Position numbers and translations under genes: made by a program. The notes beneath the pieces were generated by a model, which saw nothing but the letters and a program-made list of their open reading frames with translations, made no database searches and was not told the origin of the DNA. A DNA stretch of 64,000 nucleotides from SIG307 sp045596385 (GTDB lineage Bacteria; Bacillota; Clostridia; Lachnospirales; Lachnospiraceae), in NCBI GenBank assembly GCA_045596385.1, contig JAZOCC010000015.1, positions 235,748 through 299,747 on the forward strand, given 5' to 3'. Below, piece after piece: positions 50,751-59,209 of the stretch (position 1 is its first letter; every line of letters begins with the position of its first letter).

Positions 50751-52064
50751 TTACTTCAGATTACGATTTTTTAAAATATTTGCGTAACCGGAGATACTGC
50801 CGGAAGCCGGAGCATCGTTATTCTTATCTTCTGCATTATTCTCATCGGATGCTTCTGCGGTATCGTTTGCGGTATCATACTTCTTACCGGAAAGATTTGC
50901 ATAATCCTTGGTAGACTTTATTTCCTCTACTTCAATCGACTTCGTGGAAGTCTTAGCAAGCTGAGCCATGGTATTACCGGAATCAATACCCATCTTCTTT
51001 AACTTCTTTGCACGCTTTGCCTGGTTCTTTTCAATCAATTCCTCTACGGTAATCTTCTCCATATAACGATTAATACAAAGCTGTTGCACAATCTGTACCA
51101 CGGAACTGATAATCCAGTAAAGACCTGCACCGATCGGCATCATAAAACAGATAAAACCGGACATAAGCGGCATGAAAATATTCATGGACTTCATACTTGC
51201 CATTGCCGGATCGTCCTTTGCGTTCTTGTTCTTATTACCGGACATAGAAATCTTAGTCTGCAAGAACTGTAATGCGGTAGACACAATCGGAATCAAAACA
51301 CTGATACTCTTCCAAGACGGAGTATTTAAAATATTCAGTCCGCCTACAAACTTGTGTACATGAAGAATCGGCTCGGAATAAGAAGTAATCTGACCGGATA
51401 TGGATGGAAATGCTTCTGCCAAAGAAGCCCATGTAGTTTCATTACACTTAGACAAAACATCAATTACATTTAATTCGGTTAATTGTCCGATATCATAACC
51501 TACAAACTTTGTAACATCAAGACCTGCAATATTTGCATCCTTTACAAAGGTAGCAAGAGTCTCTGCATAACCTTCTACACCTCTGATTGCATCCGCAGCC
51601 AGCTTGTACATATCATATACATCATTAACGTATGCAGGAATAGCATAAATAACACGATATAATGCAAACAAAATCGGAAGGGAAACTAATAAGGTAAGGC
51701 AACCGGCCATCGGATTGGTGCCGTACTTATCATAAACCGCCTGAGTCTCCATTTGCATCTTTCTACGGGAAGCCTCATCGGTCTTACCCTTATATTTTTC
51801 ATTAATTGCGGATAACTCCGGACTCATCTGCGAAGATAACTTTGTAGACTTCTGCTGCTTAATGGTAAGCGGAAGCATTATCATCTTTACAACAATGGTA
51901 AATAAGATGATACAAAGTGCAATATTCGCCATACCGATACCGTTTACTTCATCGGTAAACAGCGTAAGGAATTCATAAATTCCGTTAATAATCCATCCTA
52001 ATACTCTGGAAATCGGGCCCATAATAAGACCGTCTTCTTTTGTTAAAAACACAAGATCTAACAA
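50751..52064 (-). CDS. yidC: Membrane protein insertase YidC/Oxa1
   Basis: The 437-residue protein has the Oxa1 core: amphipathic/hydrophilic loop with KQQKSTKLSSQMSPELSAINEKYKGK, NPMAGCLTLLVSLPILFALYRVI and C-terminal helices ending FMMPIGAGLYWIISSVVQIVQQL, then a Lys-rich cytoplasmic tail. An enlarged region (about 170-260) between the second and third core helices is typical of Lachnospiraceae. It inserts proteins into the membrane with or without Sec. The start is TTG at 52064, about 9 nt after GGAGG; an ATG 14 codons later lacks a site. It is not obviously a lipoprotein. Confidence 0.92.
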   Translation of the reverse strand: MLDLVFLTKEDGLIMGPISRVLGWIINGIYEFLTLFTDEVNGIGMANIALCIILFTIVVKMIMLPLTIKQQKSTKLSSQMSPELSAINEKYKGKTDEASRRKMQMETQAVYDKYGTNPMAGCLTLLVSLPILFALYRVIYAIPAYVNDVYDMYKLAADAIRGVEGYAETLATFVKDANIAGLDVTKFVGYDIGQLTELNVIDVLSKCNETTWASLAEAFPSISGQITSYSEPILHVHKFVGGLNILNTPSWKSISVLIPIVSTALQFLQTKISMSGNKNKNAKDDPAMASMKSMNIFMPLMSGFICFMMPIGAGLYWIISSVVQIVQQLCINRYMEKITVEELIEKNQAKRAKKLKKMGIDSGNTMAQLAKTSTKSIEVEEIKSTKDYANLSGKKYDTANDTAEASDENNAEDKNNDAPASGSISGYANILKNRNLK

Positions 52065-52088
52065 AATCCTAATCCTCCTAACTCACAA

Positions 52089-52301
52089 CTACGGAACCGG
52101 ATCGTAGCCACCCGCGGAAAACGGGTGACAACGGAGTATTCTTCGTATTGCAAGCAGGGAACCCTTTACGGCACCGTATTTTTCCAGTGCCTCTAAGGCA
52201 TACTGCGAACAGGTAGGTACAAACCTACACGTTGCTGCTCCCTTATAAGGTGTTATATTTTTTCGATAAAAACGAACCAATGCGATTAATATCTTTTTCA
52301 A
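52089..52301 (-). CDS. yidD: Membrane protein insertion efficiency factor YidD
   Basis: The 70-residue protein has the family signature PTCSQYALEALEKYG and RRILRCHPFSAGGYDPVP, with an N-terminal amphipathic helix. It aids YidC-dependent insertion. The start is TTG at 52301, overlapping the TGA of rnpA by 4 nt and preceded by GAGG, so it is translationally coupled. Confidence 0.93.
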   Translation of the reverse strand: MKKILIALVRFYRKNITPYKGAATCRFVPTCSQYALEALEKYGAVKGSLLAIRRILRCHPFSAGGYDPVP

Positions 52302-52639
52302 TCCGATACCTCACAAAGAATCCTATGCAACTTTGCTAAATGAAGCATAGCACTGTTAATTTCAAAATAATTTCTACCTTTTGCTCCCTGTCTGGCAACC
52401 ACAACAATGTCCCAACCACTATGGAACTTACTCTCATTCAATCGGTAACTTTCTCTGATTAATCTTGCGATTCTGTGTCTGACGACACTGTTTCCTACTT
52501 TTTTACTTACCGATATACCGAGTCTGCCGGTTTCTGAATCATTTTTCTTTACATACATCACCAAATATTTATTGGCGTAGGATTTACCCGAGTGGTAAAC
52601 CTTTTGATAGTCCTCATTCTTTTTGATTGAATTTGCCAC
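52298..52639 (-). CDS. rnpA: Ribonuclease P protein component
   Basis: The 113-residue protein has GRLGISVSKKVGNSVVRHRIARLIRESYRL, the RNase P protein signature (RNR motif as RHR), and HSGWDIVVVARQGAKGRNYFEI. It is the protein subunit that helps RNase P RNA bind precursor tRNA. The start is GTG at 52639 behind GGAGG. Confidence 0.95.
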   Translation of the reverse strand: MANSIKKNEDYQKVYHSGKSYANKYLVMYVKKNDSETGRLGISVSKKVGNSVVRHRIARLIRESYRLNESKFHSGWDIVVVARQGAKGRNYFEINSAMLHLAKLHRILCEVSD

Positions 52640-52697
52640 TTTTTTCCTCCTAAAAGGATAAAGAAGGGGTAAGAGAAAAGGTCACATAATATGCGAC

Positions 52698-52832
52698 CTA
52701 TGCAGATAATTTATGTCTACCCTTTGCTCTTCTTCTGGCTAACACCTTTCTTCCATTAGCAGTGCTCATTCTGGAACGGAAGCCATGTACCTTAGATCTC
52801 TGTCTCTTCTTCGGCTGGAACGTCATCTTCAT
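52698..52832 (-). CDS. rpmH: 50S ribosomal protein L34
   Basis: A 44-residue protein, MKMTFQPKKRQRSKVHGF followed by RSRMSTANGRKVLARRRAKG, is an unmistakable L34. The ATG at 52832 follows GAGGTG. It is the first gene of the leftward rpmH-rnpA-yidD-yidC-jag cluster and is transcribed from the promoter at 52921-52949. Confidence 0.97.
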   Translation of the reverse strand: MKMTFQPKKRQRSKVHGFRSRMSTANGRKVLARRRAKGRHKLSA

Positions 52833-52920
52833 AATCTTTACACCTCGCTTTCTGATTGCTGTTCTCTATTTGTTACGTATAAAAACGCACACTACAGCAT
52901 TTTACCTAAATAGCATTTCT

Positions 52921-52949
52921 ATTATAGTAGGAAACTTGGTATTAGTCAA
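52921..52949 (-). promoter_or_regulatory. rpmH: Promoter of the rpmH operon
   Basis: On the minus strand TTGACT (52949-52944), 17 nt, perfect TATAAT (52926-52921). The leader to rpmH is about 85 nt. Confidence 0.85.
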
Positions 52950-52990
52950 GCAAAATTTACATTTTTTCTTAATTTTATTTCAAAAAACCC

Positions 52991-53019
52991 TTTCAAAATT
53001 CCGTTATTTTTGTTATAAT
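52991..53019 (+). promoter_or_regulatory. dnaA: Promoter of dnaA
   Basis: TTTCAA (52991-52996), 17 nt, perfect TATAAT (53014-53019), 77 nt before the dnaA ATG. The -35 box is weak. Confidence 0.65.
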
Positions 53020-53095
53020 AGTAGATAGTGGATTTATAGGCTTTTAAATGCGTTATTTCCTGTTTAAAGGCATTTTTTAAAAGGAGTCATACAAA

Positions 53096-54448
53096 ATGGA
53101 TATAAAAACAATAAAAAACAAATGGACGGAAATTTTAGAATATATGAAAACCGAGTTCATCATTCCGGATGCGGTATATAAGACATGGCTTTCTCCTATG
53201 TTTCCGTATGCCTTACAAGGAAATAAACTGGTCATTAACTTCACGGACAAGCAGTTAGGTATGATGGGTATCGATTTTATAAAAAAGAAATACCTTCGTT
53301 ATCTTGAAACTTCCGTTGAAACGATTTTAAACGAATCCTATGAAATCGAACTGGTTTTATCCGATGATACTTCGGAAGAAGAATCCTTAAATTCATTCGA
53401 AACCAAGAAGAAACGCAATGAAAGCTTCGACACTCTGAATCCAAAGTACATTTTTGATACTTTTGTGGTAGGTAAGAGTAATCATATGGCCCATGCCGCT
53501 TCCGTTGCGGTAGCTGCATCTCCGGGCGAGGCATACAACCCGCTTTTCCTTTACAGCGGACCGGGTCTCGGAAAAACCCATTTGATGCAGTCCATTGCCC
53601 ATGATATTTTAGACCGGAACGAGGATGCGGTCATCCGTTATGTTACCAGCGAAAAGTTTACGAACGAGCTGATTGAATCCATTCGTAACAATAAGACATC
53701 TGATTTCCGCGAAAAGTACCGTAATGTAGATATGCTGTTAATCGATGATATTCAGTTTATCATCGGTAAGGAAAGTACCCAGGAAGAGTTTTTCCATACC
53801 TTTAATACACTGTACGAATCAAAAAAGCACATTGTTATTTCCAGTGATAAGCCGCCGAAGGATATCGCCACTTTAGAGGAGCGACTTCGTTCCCGTTTCG
53901 AAATGGGTCTTATCGTAGATATCGGTAATCCGGATTATGAAACCCGTATGGCAATTTTGAGTAAGAAAAACGAGACCGATTCTCTCGGTATCAGCAATGA
54001 GATTCTTGCTTATTTTGCGGAAAATATTAAATCCAATATCCGAGAACTGGAAGGTGCCTTAAGCAAGCTGGTAGCTCTTTCCAGATTAAAAAAGCAACCG
54101 ATTACCATGGAACTGGCTCAGGAGGCTTTAAAGGATTACATATCTGCGGATAATCATAAAACCGTTACCGTGGGATATATCGTGGATATTGTTTCCGAAC
54201 ATATGGGTATTTCTTCTTCGGATATCTATTCTAAGAAACGTAACAGCGAAATTGCCAATGCAAGACAAATTGTTATGTATCTTGCTACCAAGCTTACCGA
54301 CCTTTCCACCACGGATATCGGCAAGCAGCTAAACAAGAGAGATCATTCTACCGTCATCCACGGCAGAAATAAGATTGAAGAAGACTTAAAGTTAAATCCT
54401 CAGCTTCAAAACACCATTGACGTTTTGATAAAGAAAATTAACCCGTAG
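53096..54448 (+). CDS. dnaA: Chromosomal replication initiator DnaA
   Basis: The 450-residue protein has all four DnaA domains: N-terminal interaction domain (about 1-85), short linker (90-112), AAA+ core with Walker A GPGLGKTH (155-162) and Walker B LLIDDIQF, and the C-terminal DNA-binding domain with RKRNSEIANARQIVMYL and KRDHSTVIHG. It binds the DnaA boxes downstream and opens the origin. AAAAGGAG precedes the ATG. Confidence 0.98.
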   Translation: MDIKTIKNKWTEILEYMKTEFIIPDAVYKTWLSPMFPYALQGNKLVINFTDKQLGMMGIDFIKKKYLRYLETSVETILNESYEIELVLSDDTSEEESLNSFETKKKRNESFDTLNPKYIFDTFVVGKSNHMAHAASVAVAASPGEAYNPLFLYSGPGLGKTHLMQSIAHDILDRNEDAVIRYVTSEKFTNELIESIRNNKTSDFREKYRNVDMLLIDDIQFIIGKESTQEEFFHTFNTLYESKKHIVISSDKPPKDIATLEERLRSRFEMGLIVDIGNPDYETRMAILSKKNETDSLGISNEILAYFAENIKSNIRELEGALSKLVALSRLKKQPITMELAQEALKDYISADNHKTVTVGYIVDIVSEHMGISSSDIYSKKRNSEIANARQIVMYLATKLTDLSTTDIGKQLNKRDHSTVIHGRNKIEEDLKLNPQLQNTIDVLIKKINP

Positions 54449-54761
54449 TACAAACACTATTATAATAGGAAGAAACTCATATAAGTTGTCCATAGTTACC
54501 TTGTGAATAACCTGTGAAACCATGTGAACAGATGTGGATAAGCCTTAGTTATTTACTAGTTTTATACTTTACCGTGTTAAATTATCCACATTTCGAACAC
54601 ATCTTTTCCTATGTTACATTCACGCTTTACTTTAAGTTAAAGTTCGCTGAATATAGGGAGTCAGAGACTTATTCACACTATACACCTACCCTATTACTTA
54701 GTCTAAAATATTATATATAATATATACCTAACAAAGCACCTCGAAAGGAGATATTCACTTT
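54449..54761. other. oriC: Replication origin (oriC) between dnaA and dnaN
   Basis: The gene-free gap holds DnaA boxes in both orientations: TGTGAATAA (54502-54510), TGTGGATAA (54533-54541), TTATCCACA (54582-54590) and TTATTCACA (54669-54677); two are perfect consensus. A very A/T-rich tract (about 54700-54727, TAATATATA-like) before dnaN fits a DNA-unwinding element. Gene polarity switches on the two sides of this region, as expected at an origin. Confidence 0.88.
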
Positions 54762-55874
54762 ATGAAAATCACATGTCAGAAGTCCGATTTATTAAGCAGT
54801 GTTAATATTGCTCTCAGAGCTGTACCGGCAAAGTCTACCATGCCTATTTTGGAATGTATCGCAATTGACGTTACCGACAGCTTTATAAAGTTTACTACCA
54901 ACGATATGGAGCTCGGTATTGAGACTATTGTGAAGGGTAATGTATTAGAAACCGGTAGTATTGCCATTAATGCAAAGATATTATCCGATATTATCCGTAA
55001 GCTTCCGGACAGTGAGATTTGTATCGAAACCGATGCAAAGTACATGGTAACGATTACCTGCGGTAAATCGAAGTTCTCCATTCCTGGAAAGGTTAGTGAC
55101 GAGTTTCCGTCTCTTCCTGTAATCGAAAAGAGAGAGGCTATGGTTTTATCCCAGTTTACCTTAAAGGATTTGATCCGTCAGACCGTTTTCTCCATTTCCG
55201 ACAGTGAGAATAATAAAATTATGACCGGTGAGTTATTTGAGGTAGAAGAGAATAAGCTCAGAGTAGTTTCTTTGGACGGACATCGTATCTCTGTACGTCG
55301 CATTGAATTAAAGGACGGTTTTAAGAATACAAAGGTGATTGTTCCGGGTAAGACGTTAATTGAGATCAGTAAGATTTTATCCGGTGAAATTTCAGATGAA
55401 GTACGGATTTACTTTACCGACAAGCATATTATTTTTGAGTTTGACGATACCATGGTATTGTCCAGATTAATCGAAGGTGAGTATTACAAGATTAATCAAA
55501 TGCTTTCCGGTGATTACGATACGAAGATTACCGTAAACAAAAAGGAATTCTTAGACAGTATCGACCGTGCGACTCTGCTTGTAAAGGAATCCGAGAAAAA
55601 GCCGATTATCATAGGTGTAAAAGACGGTGAAATGGAGCTTGAGATGACCTCCAATATCGGTTCTATGGATGAAAGTATTGATATTGCAAAGGAAGGTAGT
55701 GATATCTTAATCGGCTTTAATCCAAAGTTTTTGATGGATGCTCTTCGCGTTATCGATGAAGAAGAGGTTACGATTTACATGACGAATCCGAAGGCACCTT
55801 GCTTTATTAAGGACAAGGAAGAGTCTTATATTTATTTGATTTTGCCGGTAAACTTTAATGCCGCAGCAAGATAG
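54762..55874 (+). CDS. dnaN: DNA polymerase III beta clamp
   Basis: The 370-residue protein opens MKITCQKSDLLSSVNIALRAVPAKSTMPILECI and shows three clamp repeats, ending YIYLILPVNF, the usual C-terminal hydrophobic-cleft strand. It is the sliding clamp that tethers replicative polymerases. AAAGGAG lies 12 nt before the ATG, and it follows oriC directly. Confidence 0.98.
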   Translation: MKITCQKSDLLSSVNIALRAVPAKSTMPILECIAIDVTDSFIKFTTNDMELGIETIVKGNVLETGSIAINAKILSDIIRKLPDSEICIETDAKYMVTITCGKSKFSIPGKVSDEFPSLPVIEKREAMVLSQFTLKDLIRQTVFSISDSENNKIMTGELFEVEENKLRVVSLDGHRISVRRIELKDGFKNTKVIVPGKTLIEISKILSGEISDEVRIYFTDKHIIFEFDDTMVLSRLIEGEYYKINQMLSGDYDTKITVNKKEFLDSIDRATLLVKESEKKPIIIGVKDGEMELEMTSNIGSMDESIDIAKEGSDILIGFNPKFLMDALRVIDEEEVTIYMTNPKAPCFIKDKEESYIYLILPVNFNAAAR

Positions 55875-55888
55875 AAACAGGAGCGGTT

Positions 55889-56098
55889 ATGGAAGAAATT
55901 AAGTTAAGAGACGAGTTTATTAAGCTGGGACAGGCAATCAAAGCCGCAAACCTGGTAGAGTCCGGAGCAGAGGCAAAGGAAGTAATCCAGGATGGGTATG
56001 TAAAGGTAAACGGTGAGGTTTGTACTCAGCGAGGTAAAAAGTTAGTTGCGGGAGACATTGTTTCTTTTGAAGGAAACGAGATTAAAATTGTAGGATAG
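55889..56098 (+). CDS. yaaA: S4-domain RNA-binding protein YaaA
   Basis: The 69-residue protein is a single S4 domain (ELRDEFIKLGQAIKAANLVESG-like helix, DGYVKVNGEVCTQRGKKLVAGD). The family sits between dnaN and recF in Firmicutes and is thought to act in large-subunit ribosome assembly. The ATG follows AGGAGCGG, 14 nt after dnaN. Confidence 0.92.
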   Translation: MEEIKLRDEFIKLGQAIKAANLVESGAEAKEVIQDGYVKVNGEVCTQRGKKLVAGDIVSFEGNEIKIVG

Positions 56099-56109
56099 TT
56101 GGTGCTGTC

Positions 56110-57192
56110 TTGAAAATTAATCAATTAGAGTTAAGTGAGTTTCGTAATTACGAAACTTTATCCGTACAGTTTGATAAAACGGTCAATATTTTATACGGAG
56201 ATAATGCCCAGGGAAAGACAAATGTACTGGAAGCTATTTATTTATGCGGAACAACCAAATCCCATAAAGGCAGTAAGGATAAAGAAATGATACGTCTTTC
56301 CTCCGAAGAATCTCATATCCGTATGCAGATTGAAAAAGCAGGGATTCCCCACAGGATTGATATGCATCTACGGAAAAATAAAGCAAAGGGTGTTGCTATC
56401 GACGGAGTTCCGATTAAACGTTCTTCGGATTTGATGGGATTGTTACATATCGTATTTTTTTCTCCGGAAGATCTTTCCATGATAAAGAACGGACCGGGAG
56501 AACGACGTAGGTTTATCGATTTGGAGCTTTGTCAGCTGGACCAGACTTATTTGTATCATTTAGGAAATTATAACCGTGCGGTAAATCAGCGGAATAATTT
56601 GTTAAAGCAAATCGGATTTCAAAAGGATTTGCGGGATACGGTGGAAGTGTGGGATTTGCAATTAGTGGAGTACGGATCTGTAGTTATCAATACGAGAAAG
56701 AAGTTTGTAAATGAATTAAACGAATTACTTCCGGGAATTCATGCAAAGCTTTCCGGCGGTAGAGAAGAACTTTTTGTCCGGTATGAACCGAACGTCGGAG
56801 CACAGGATTTCGGACAAAAGCTTTTTATTAATTTAGATCGTGATTTAGTGTTAAAAGCAACCGGAAACGGTCCTCACAGAGATGATATCAGTTTTTATGT
56901 GGGAGATAAGAATCTTAAATTATTCGGTTCCCAGGGACAGCAACGAACTGCTGCGCTATCTTTAAAGCTGGCGGAAATCGAATTAGTCCGGAAAAAGATA
57001 AAAGAAAGTCCGGTGCTTTTGCTGGATGATGTATTATCGGAGCTGGACCGGAACAGACAGACTTATTTGCTTCAGAGTATTACGGATTTACAAACGATTA
57101 TAACGTGTACGGGATTGGAAGAATTTGTAGATAAAGAAAAAAGCTATCATAAGATTTTTCATGTAGTAAACGGTGTGTTAAGTGAGATATAA
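56110..57192 (+). CDS. recF: DNA replication and repair protein RecF
   Basis: The 360-residue SMC-like ATPase has Walker A GDNAQGKTN (30-38), the signature FGSQGQQRTAALSLKLAE and Walker B PVLLLDDVLSELD. It helps load RecA at gaps. The start is TTG at 56110; the ribosome site is weak, so translation may depend on coupling to yaaA 11 nt upstream. Confidence 0.96.
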   Translation: MKINQLELSEFRNYETLSVQFDKTVNILYGDNAQGKTNVLEAIYLCGTTKSHKGSKDKEMIRLSSEESHIRMQIEKAGIPHRIDMHLRKNKAKGVAIDGVPIKRSSDLMGLLHIVFFSPEDLSMIKNGPGERRRFIDLELCQLDQTYLYHLGNYNRAVNQRNNLLKQIGFQKDLRDTVEVWDLQLVEYGSVVINTRKKFVNELNELLPGIHAKLSGGREELFVRYEPNVGAQDFGQKLFINLDRDLVLKATGNGPHRDDISFYVGDKNLKLFGSQGQQRTAALSLKLAEIELVRKKIKESPVLLLDDVLSELDRNRQTYLLQSITDLQTIITCTGLEEFVDKEKSYHKIFHVVNGVLSEI

Positions 57193-57251
57193 CATATTTT
57201 ATAAACAGTTGCGAGAAAAGGCAGAATGTAAGAAGAAACGAGGAGGCTTGC

Positions 57252-59168
57252 ATGAGTAAAGAATATGGAGCAGACCAAATACAAATTTTAGAGGGACTGG
57301 AAGCAGTTCGTAAGAGACCGGGTATGTACATCGGCAGTACTTCCGTACGCGGTCTTCATCACCTTGTATACGAGATTGTAGATAATGCGGTGGATGAAGC
57401 ATTGGCAGGATATTGTACAGTTATTGATGTATCGATTAATCCGGACAATTCCATTACGGTTATCGACAACGGCCGCGGTGTTCCGGTAGAATTGAATGAG
57501 AAGAAGGGTATTTCTACCGTAGAGGTAGTGTATACCATTTTACATGCCGGCGGAAAGTTCGGCGGCGGAGCATATAAAGTATCCGGCGGACTTCACGGTG
57601 TAGGTGCATCTGTTGTAAATGCGCTTTCTAAGAAGATGGAGGTTAAGGTAGAACAAAACGGTCATATTCATCGTCAGTGCTATGAAAAGGGTAAGCCGAT
57701 TACTCCTCTTGAGATTATCGGTGATTCCGACAGAACCGGTACGACGGTTACCTTCCTTCCGGATGATACGATTTTCGAAGAGACCGTATTTGATTTTGAT
57801 ACCTTAAAGAATCGTTTACGTGAAATGGCATTCTTGACCAAAGGAATTAAGATTATTCTCCGTGATAAGAGAGAAGAAACGGAAAAGGTAAGTGAATTTT
57901 ACTATGAAGGCGGTATCCGCGAGTACGTAGATTACTTAAATAAGAGCAAAGAAGTATTGTATCCGTCAGTTATTTATTGTGAGGGTACGGTGAATGACGT
58001 ATATGTAGAAGTAGCGATGCAGCATAATGACGGTTACAACGAAGGCTGCTACAGCTTTGTAAATAATATTACCACACCGGAGGGCGGTACTCACTTGGCA
58101 GGCTTTAAAAATGCCCTTACCAAGACCTTTAACGATTATGCAAGAGCACAAAAGCATTTAAAGGACAATGAGCAGAATCTTTCCGGTGAGGATATCAGGG
58201 AAGGTCTTACCGCAATTATCAGTGTTAAGTTAGGTGAGCCGCAGTTTGAAGGACAGACAAAGCAGAAGCTGGGTAACAGTGAAGCAAGAGGTGCGGTGGA
58301 TTCCATTGTCAGTGAACAGCTAATGTATTTCTTAGAGCAGAATCCTAGTGTAGCAAAGGTAATTTGTGAAAAGGCAGTCCTTGCACAACGCGCAAGAGAT
58401 GCGGCACGTAAAGCAAGGGATTTGACCAGAAGAAAGAATGCGTTGGAGGGTATGAGTCTTCCGGGTAAACTTGCGGATTGTTCCGACAGAGATCCGAAGA
58501 ATTGTGAAATTTATCTGGTAGAGGGTGACTCTGCAGGCGGTTCCGCAAAGACGGCCCGTTCCCGTGCGACCCAGGCAATCCTTCCGCTTAGAGGTAAGAT
58601 TTTAAACGTAGAGAAGGCACGTCTTGACCGCATTTTAAGCAGCCAGGAAATCAGAGCTATGATTACTGCCTTCGGTACCGGTATTTCAGAGGATTTTGAT
58701 ATTACGAAGCTTCGTTACCACAAGATTATTATTATGACCGATGCAGATGTAGACGGTGCACATATCGATACCTTATTACTTACGTTCCTGTACCGTTTTA
58801 TGCCGGAGTTAATTAAGCAGGGGTATGTATATCTTGCAACACCGCCGCTTTATAAGATTGAGAAAAATAAAAAGGTATGGTATGCGTACAGCGATGAAGA
58901 ATTAAATAATATTTTAATGGAAATCGGACGTGACCAGAATAATAAGATTCAGCGTTACAAGGGCTTAGGAGAGATGGATCCGGAGCAGCTCTGGGAGACG
59001 ACCATGGACCCGGAAAAGCGTATTTTAAAGAAGGTTTGTATGAACGATGACGCAATGTCGGAGCTTGATTTGACCTTTAGCGTGTTAATGGGTGATGATG
59101 TAGAGCCGCGTCGTGAGTTTATTGAAAAGAATGCGAAGTTTGTAAAGGATTTGGATAAGTACTGTTAG
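57252..59168 (+). CDS. gyrB: DNA gyrase subunit B
   Basis: The 638-residue protein has the GHKL ATPase site (EIVDNAVDEALAGY, DNGRGVPVELN, GGLHGVGASVVNALS), the TOPRIM domain (YLVEGDSAGGSAKTARSR, MTDADVDGAHI) and the C-terminal RYKGLGEMDPEQLWETTMDP. With GyrA it introduces negative supercoils using ATP. GAGGAGG precedes the ATG. Confidence 0.98.
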   Translation: MSKEYGADQIQILEGLEAVRKRPGMYIGSTSVRGLHHLVYEIVDNAVDEALAGYCTVIDVSINPDNSITVIDNGRGVPVELNEKKGISTVEVVYTILHAGGKFGGGAYKVSGGLHGVGASVVNALSKKMEVKVEQNGHIHRQCYEKGKPITPLEIIGDSDRTGTTVTFLPDDTIFEETVFDFDTLKNRLREMAFLTKGIKIILRDKREETEKVSEFYYEGGIREYVDYLNKSKEVLYPSVIYCEGTVNDVYVEVAMQHNDGYNEGCYSFVNNITTPEGGTHLAGFKNALTKTFNDYARAQKHLKDNEQNLSGEDIREGLTAIISVKLGEPQFEGQTKQKLGNSEARGAVDSIVSEQLMYFLEQNPSVAKVICEKAVLAQRARDAARKARDLTRRKNALEGMSLPGKLADCSDRDPKNCEIYLVEGDSAGGSAKTARSRATQAILPLRGKILNVEKARLDRILSSQEIRAMITAFGTGISEDFDITKLRYHKIIIMTDADVDGAHIDTLLLTFLYRFMPELIKQGYVYLATPPLYKIEKNKKVWYAYSDEELNNILMEIGRDQNNKIQRYKGLGEMDPEQLWETTMDPEKRILKKVCMNDDAMSELDLTFSVLMGDDVEPRREFIEKNAKFVKDLDKYC

Positions 59169-59209
59169 TGAGCGGTGATTAATGTTTGCCGAGTTCTCAG
59201 GAGGTTAAG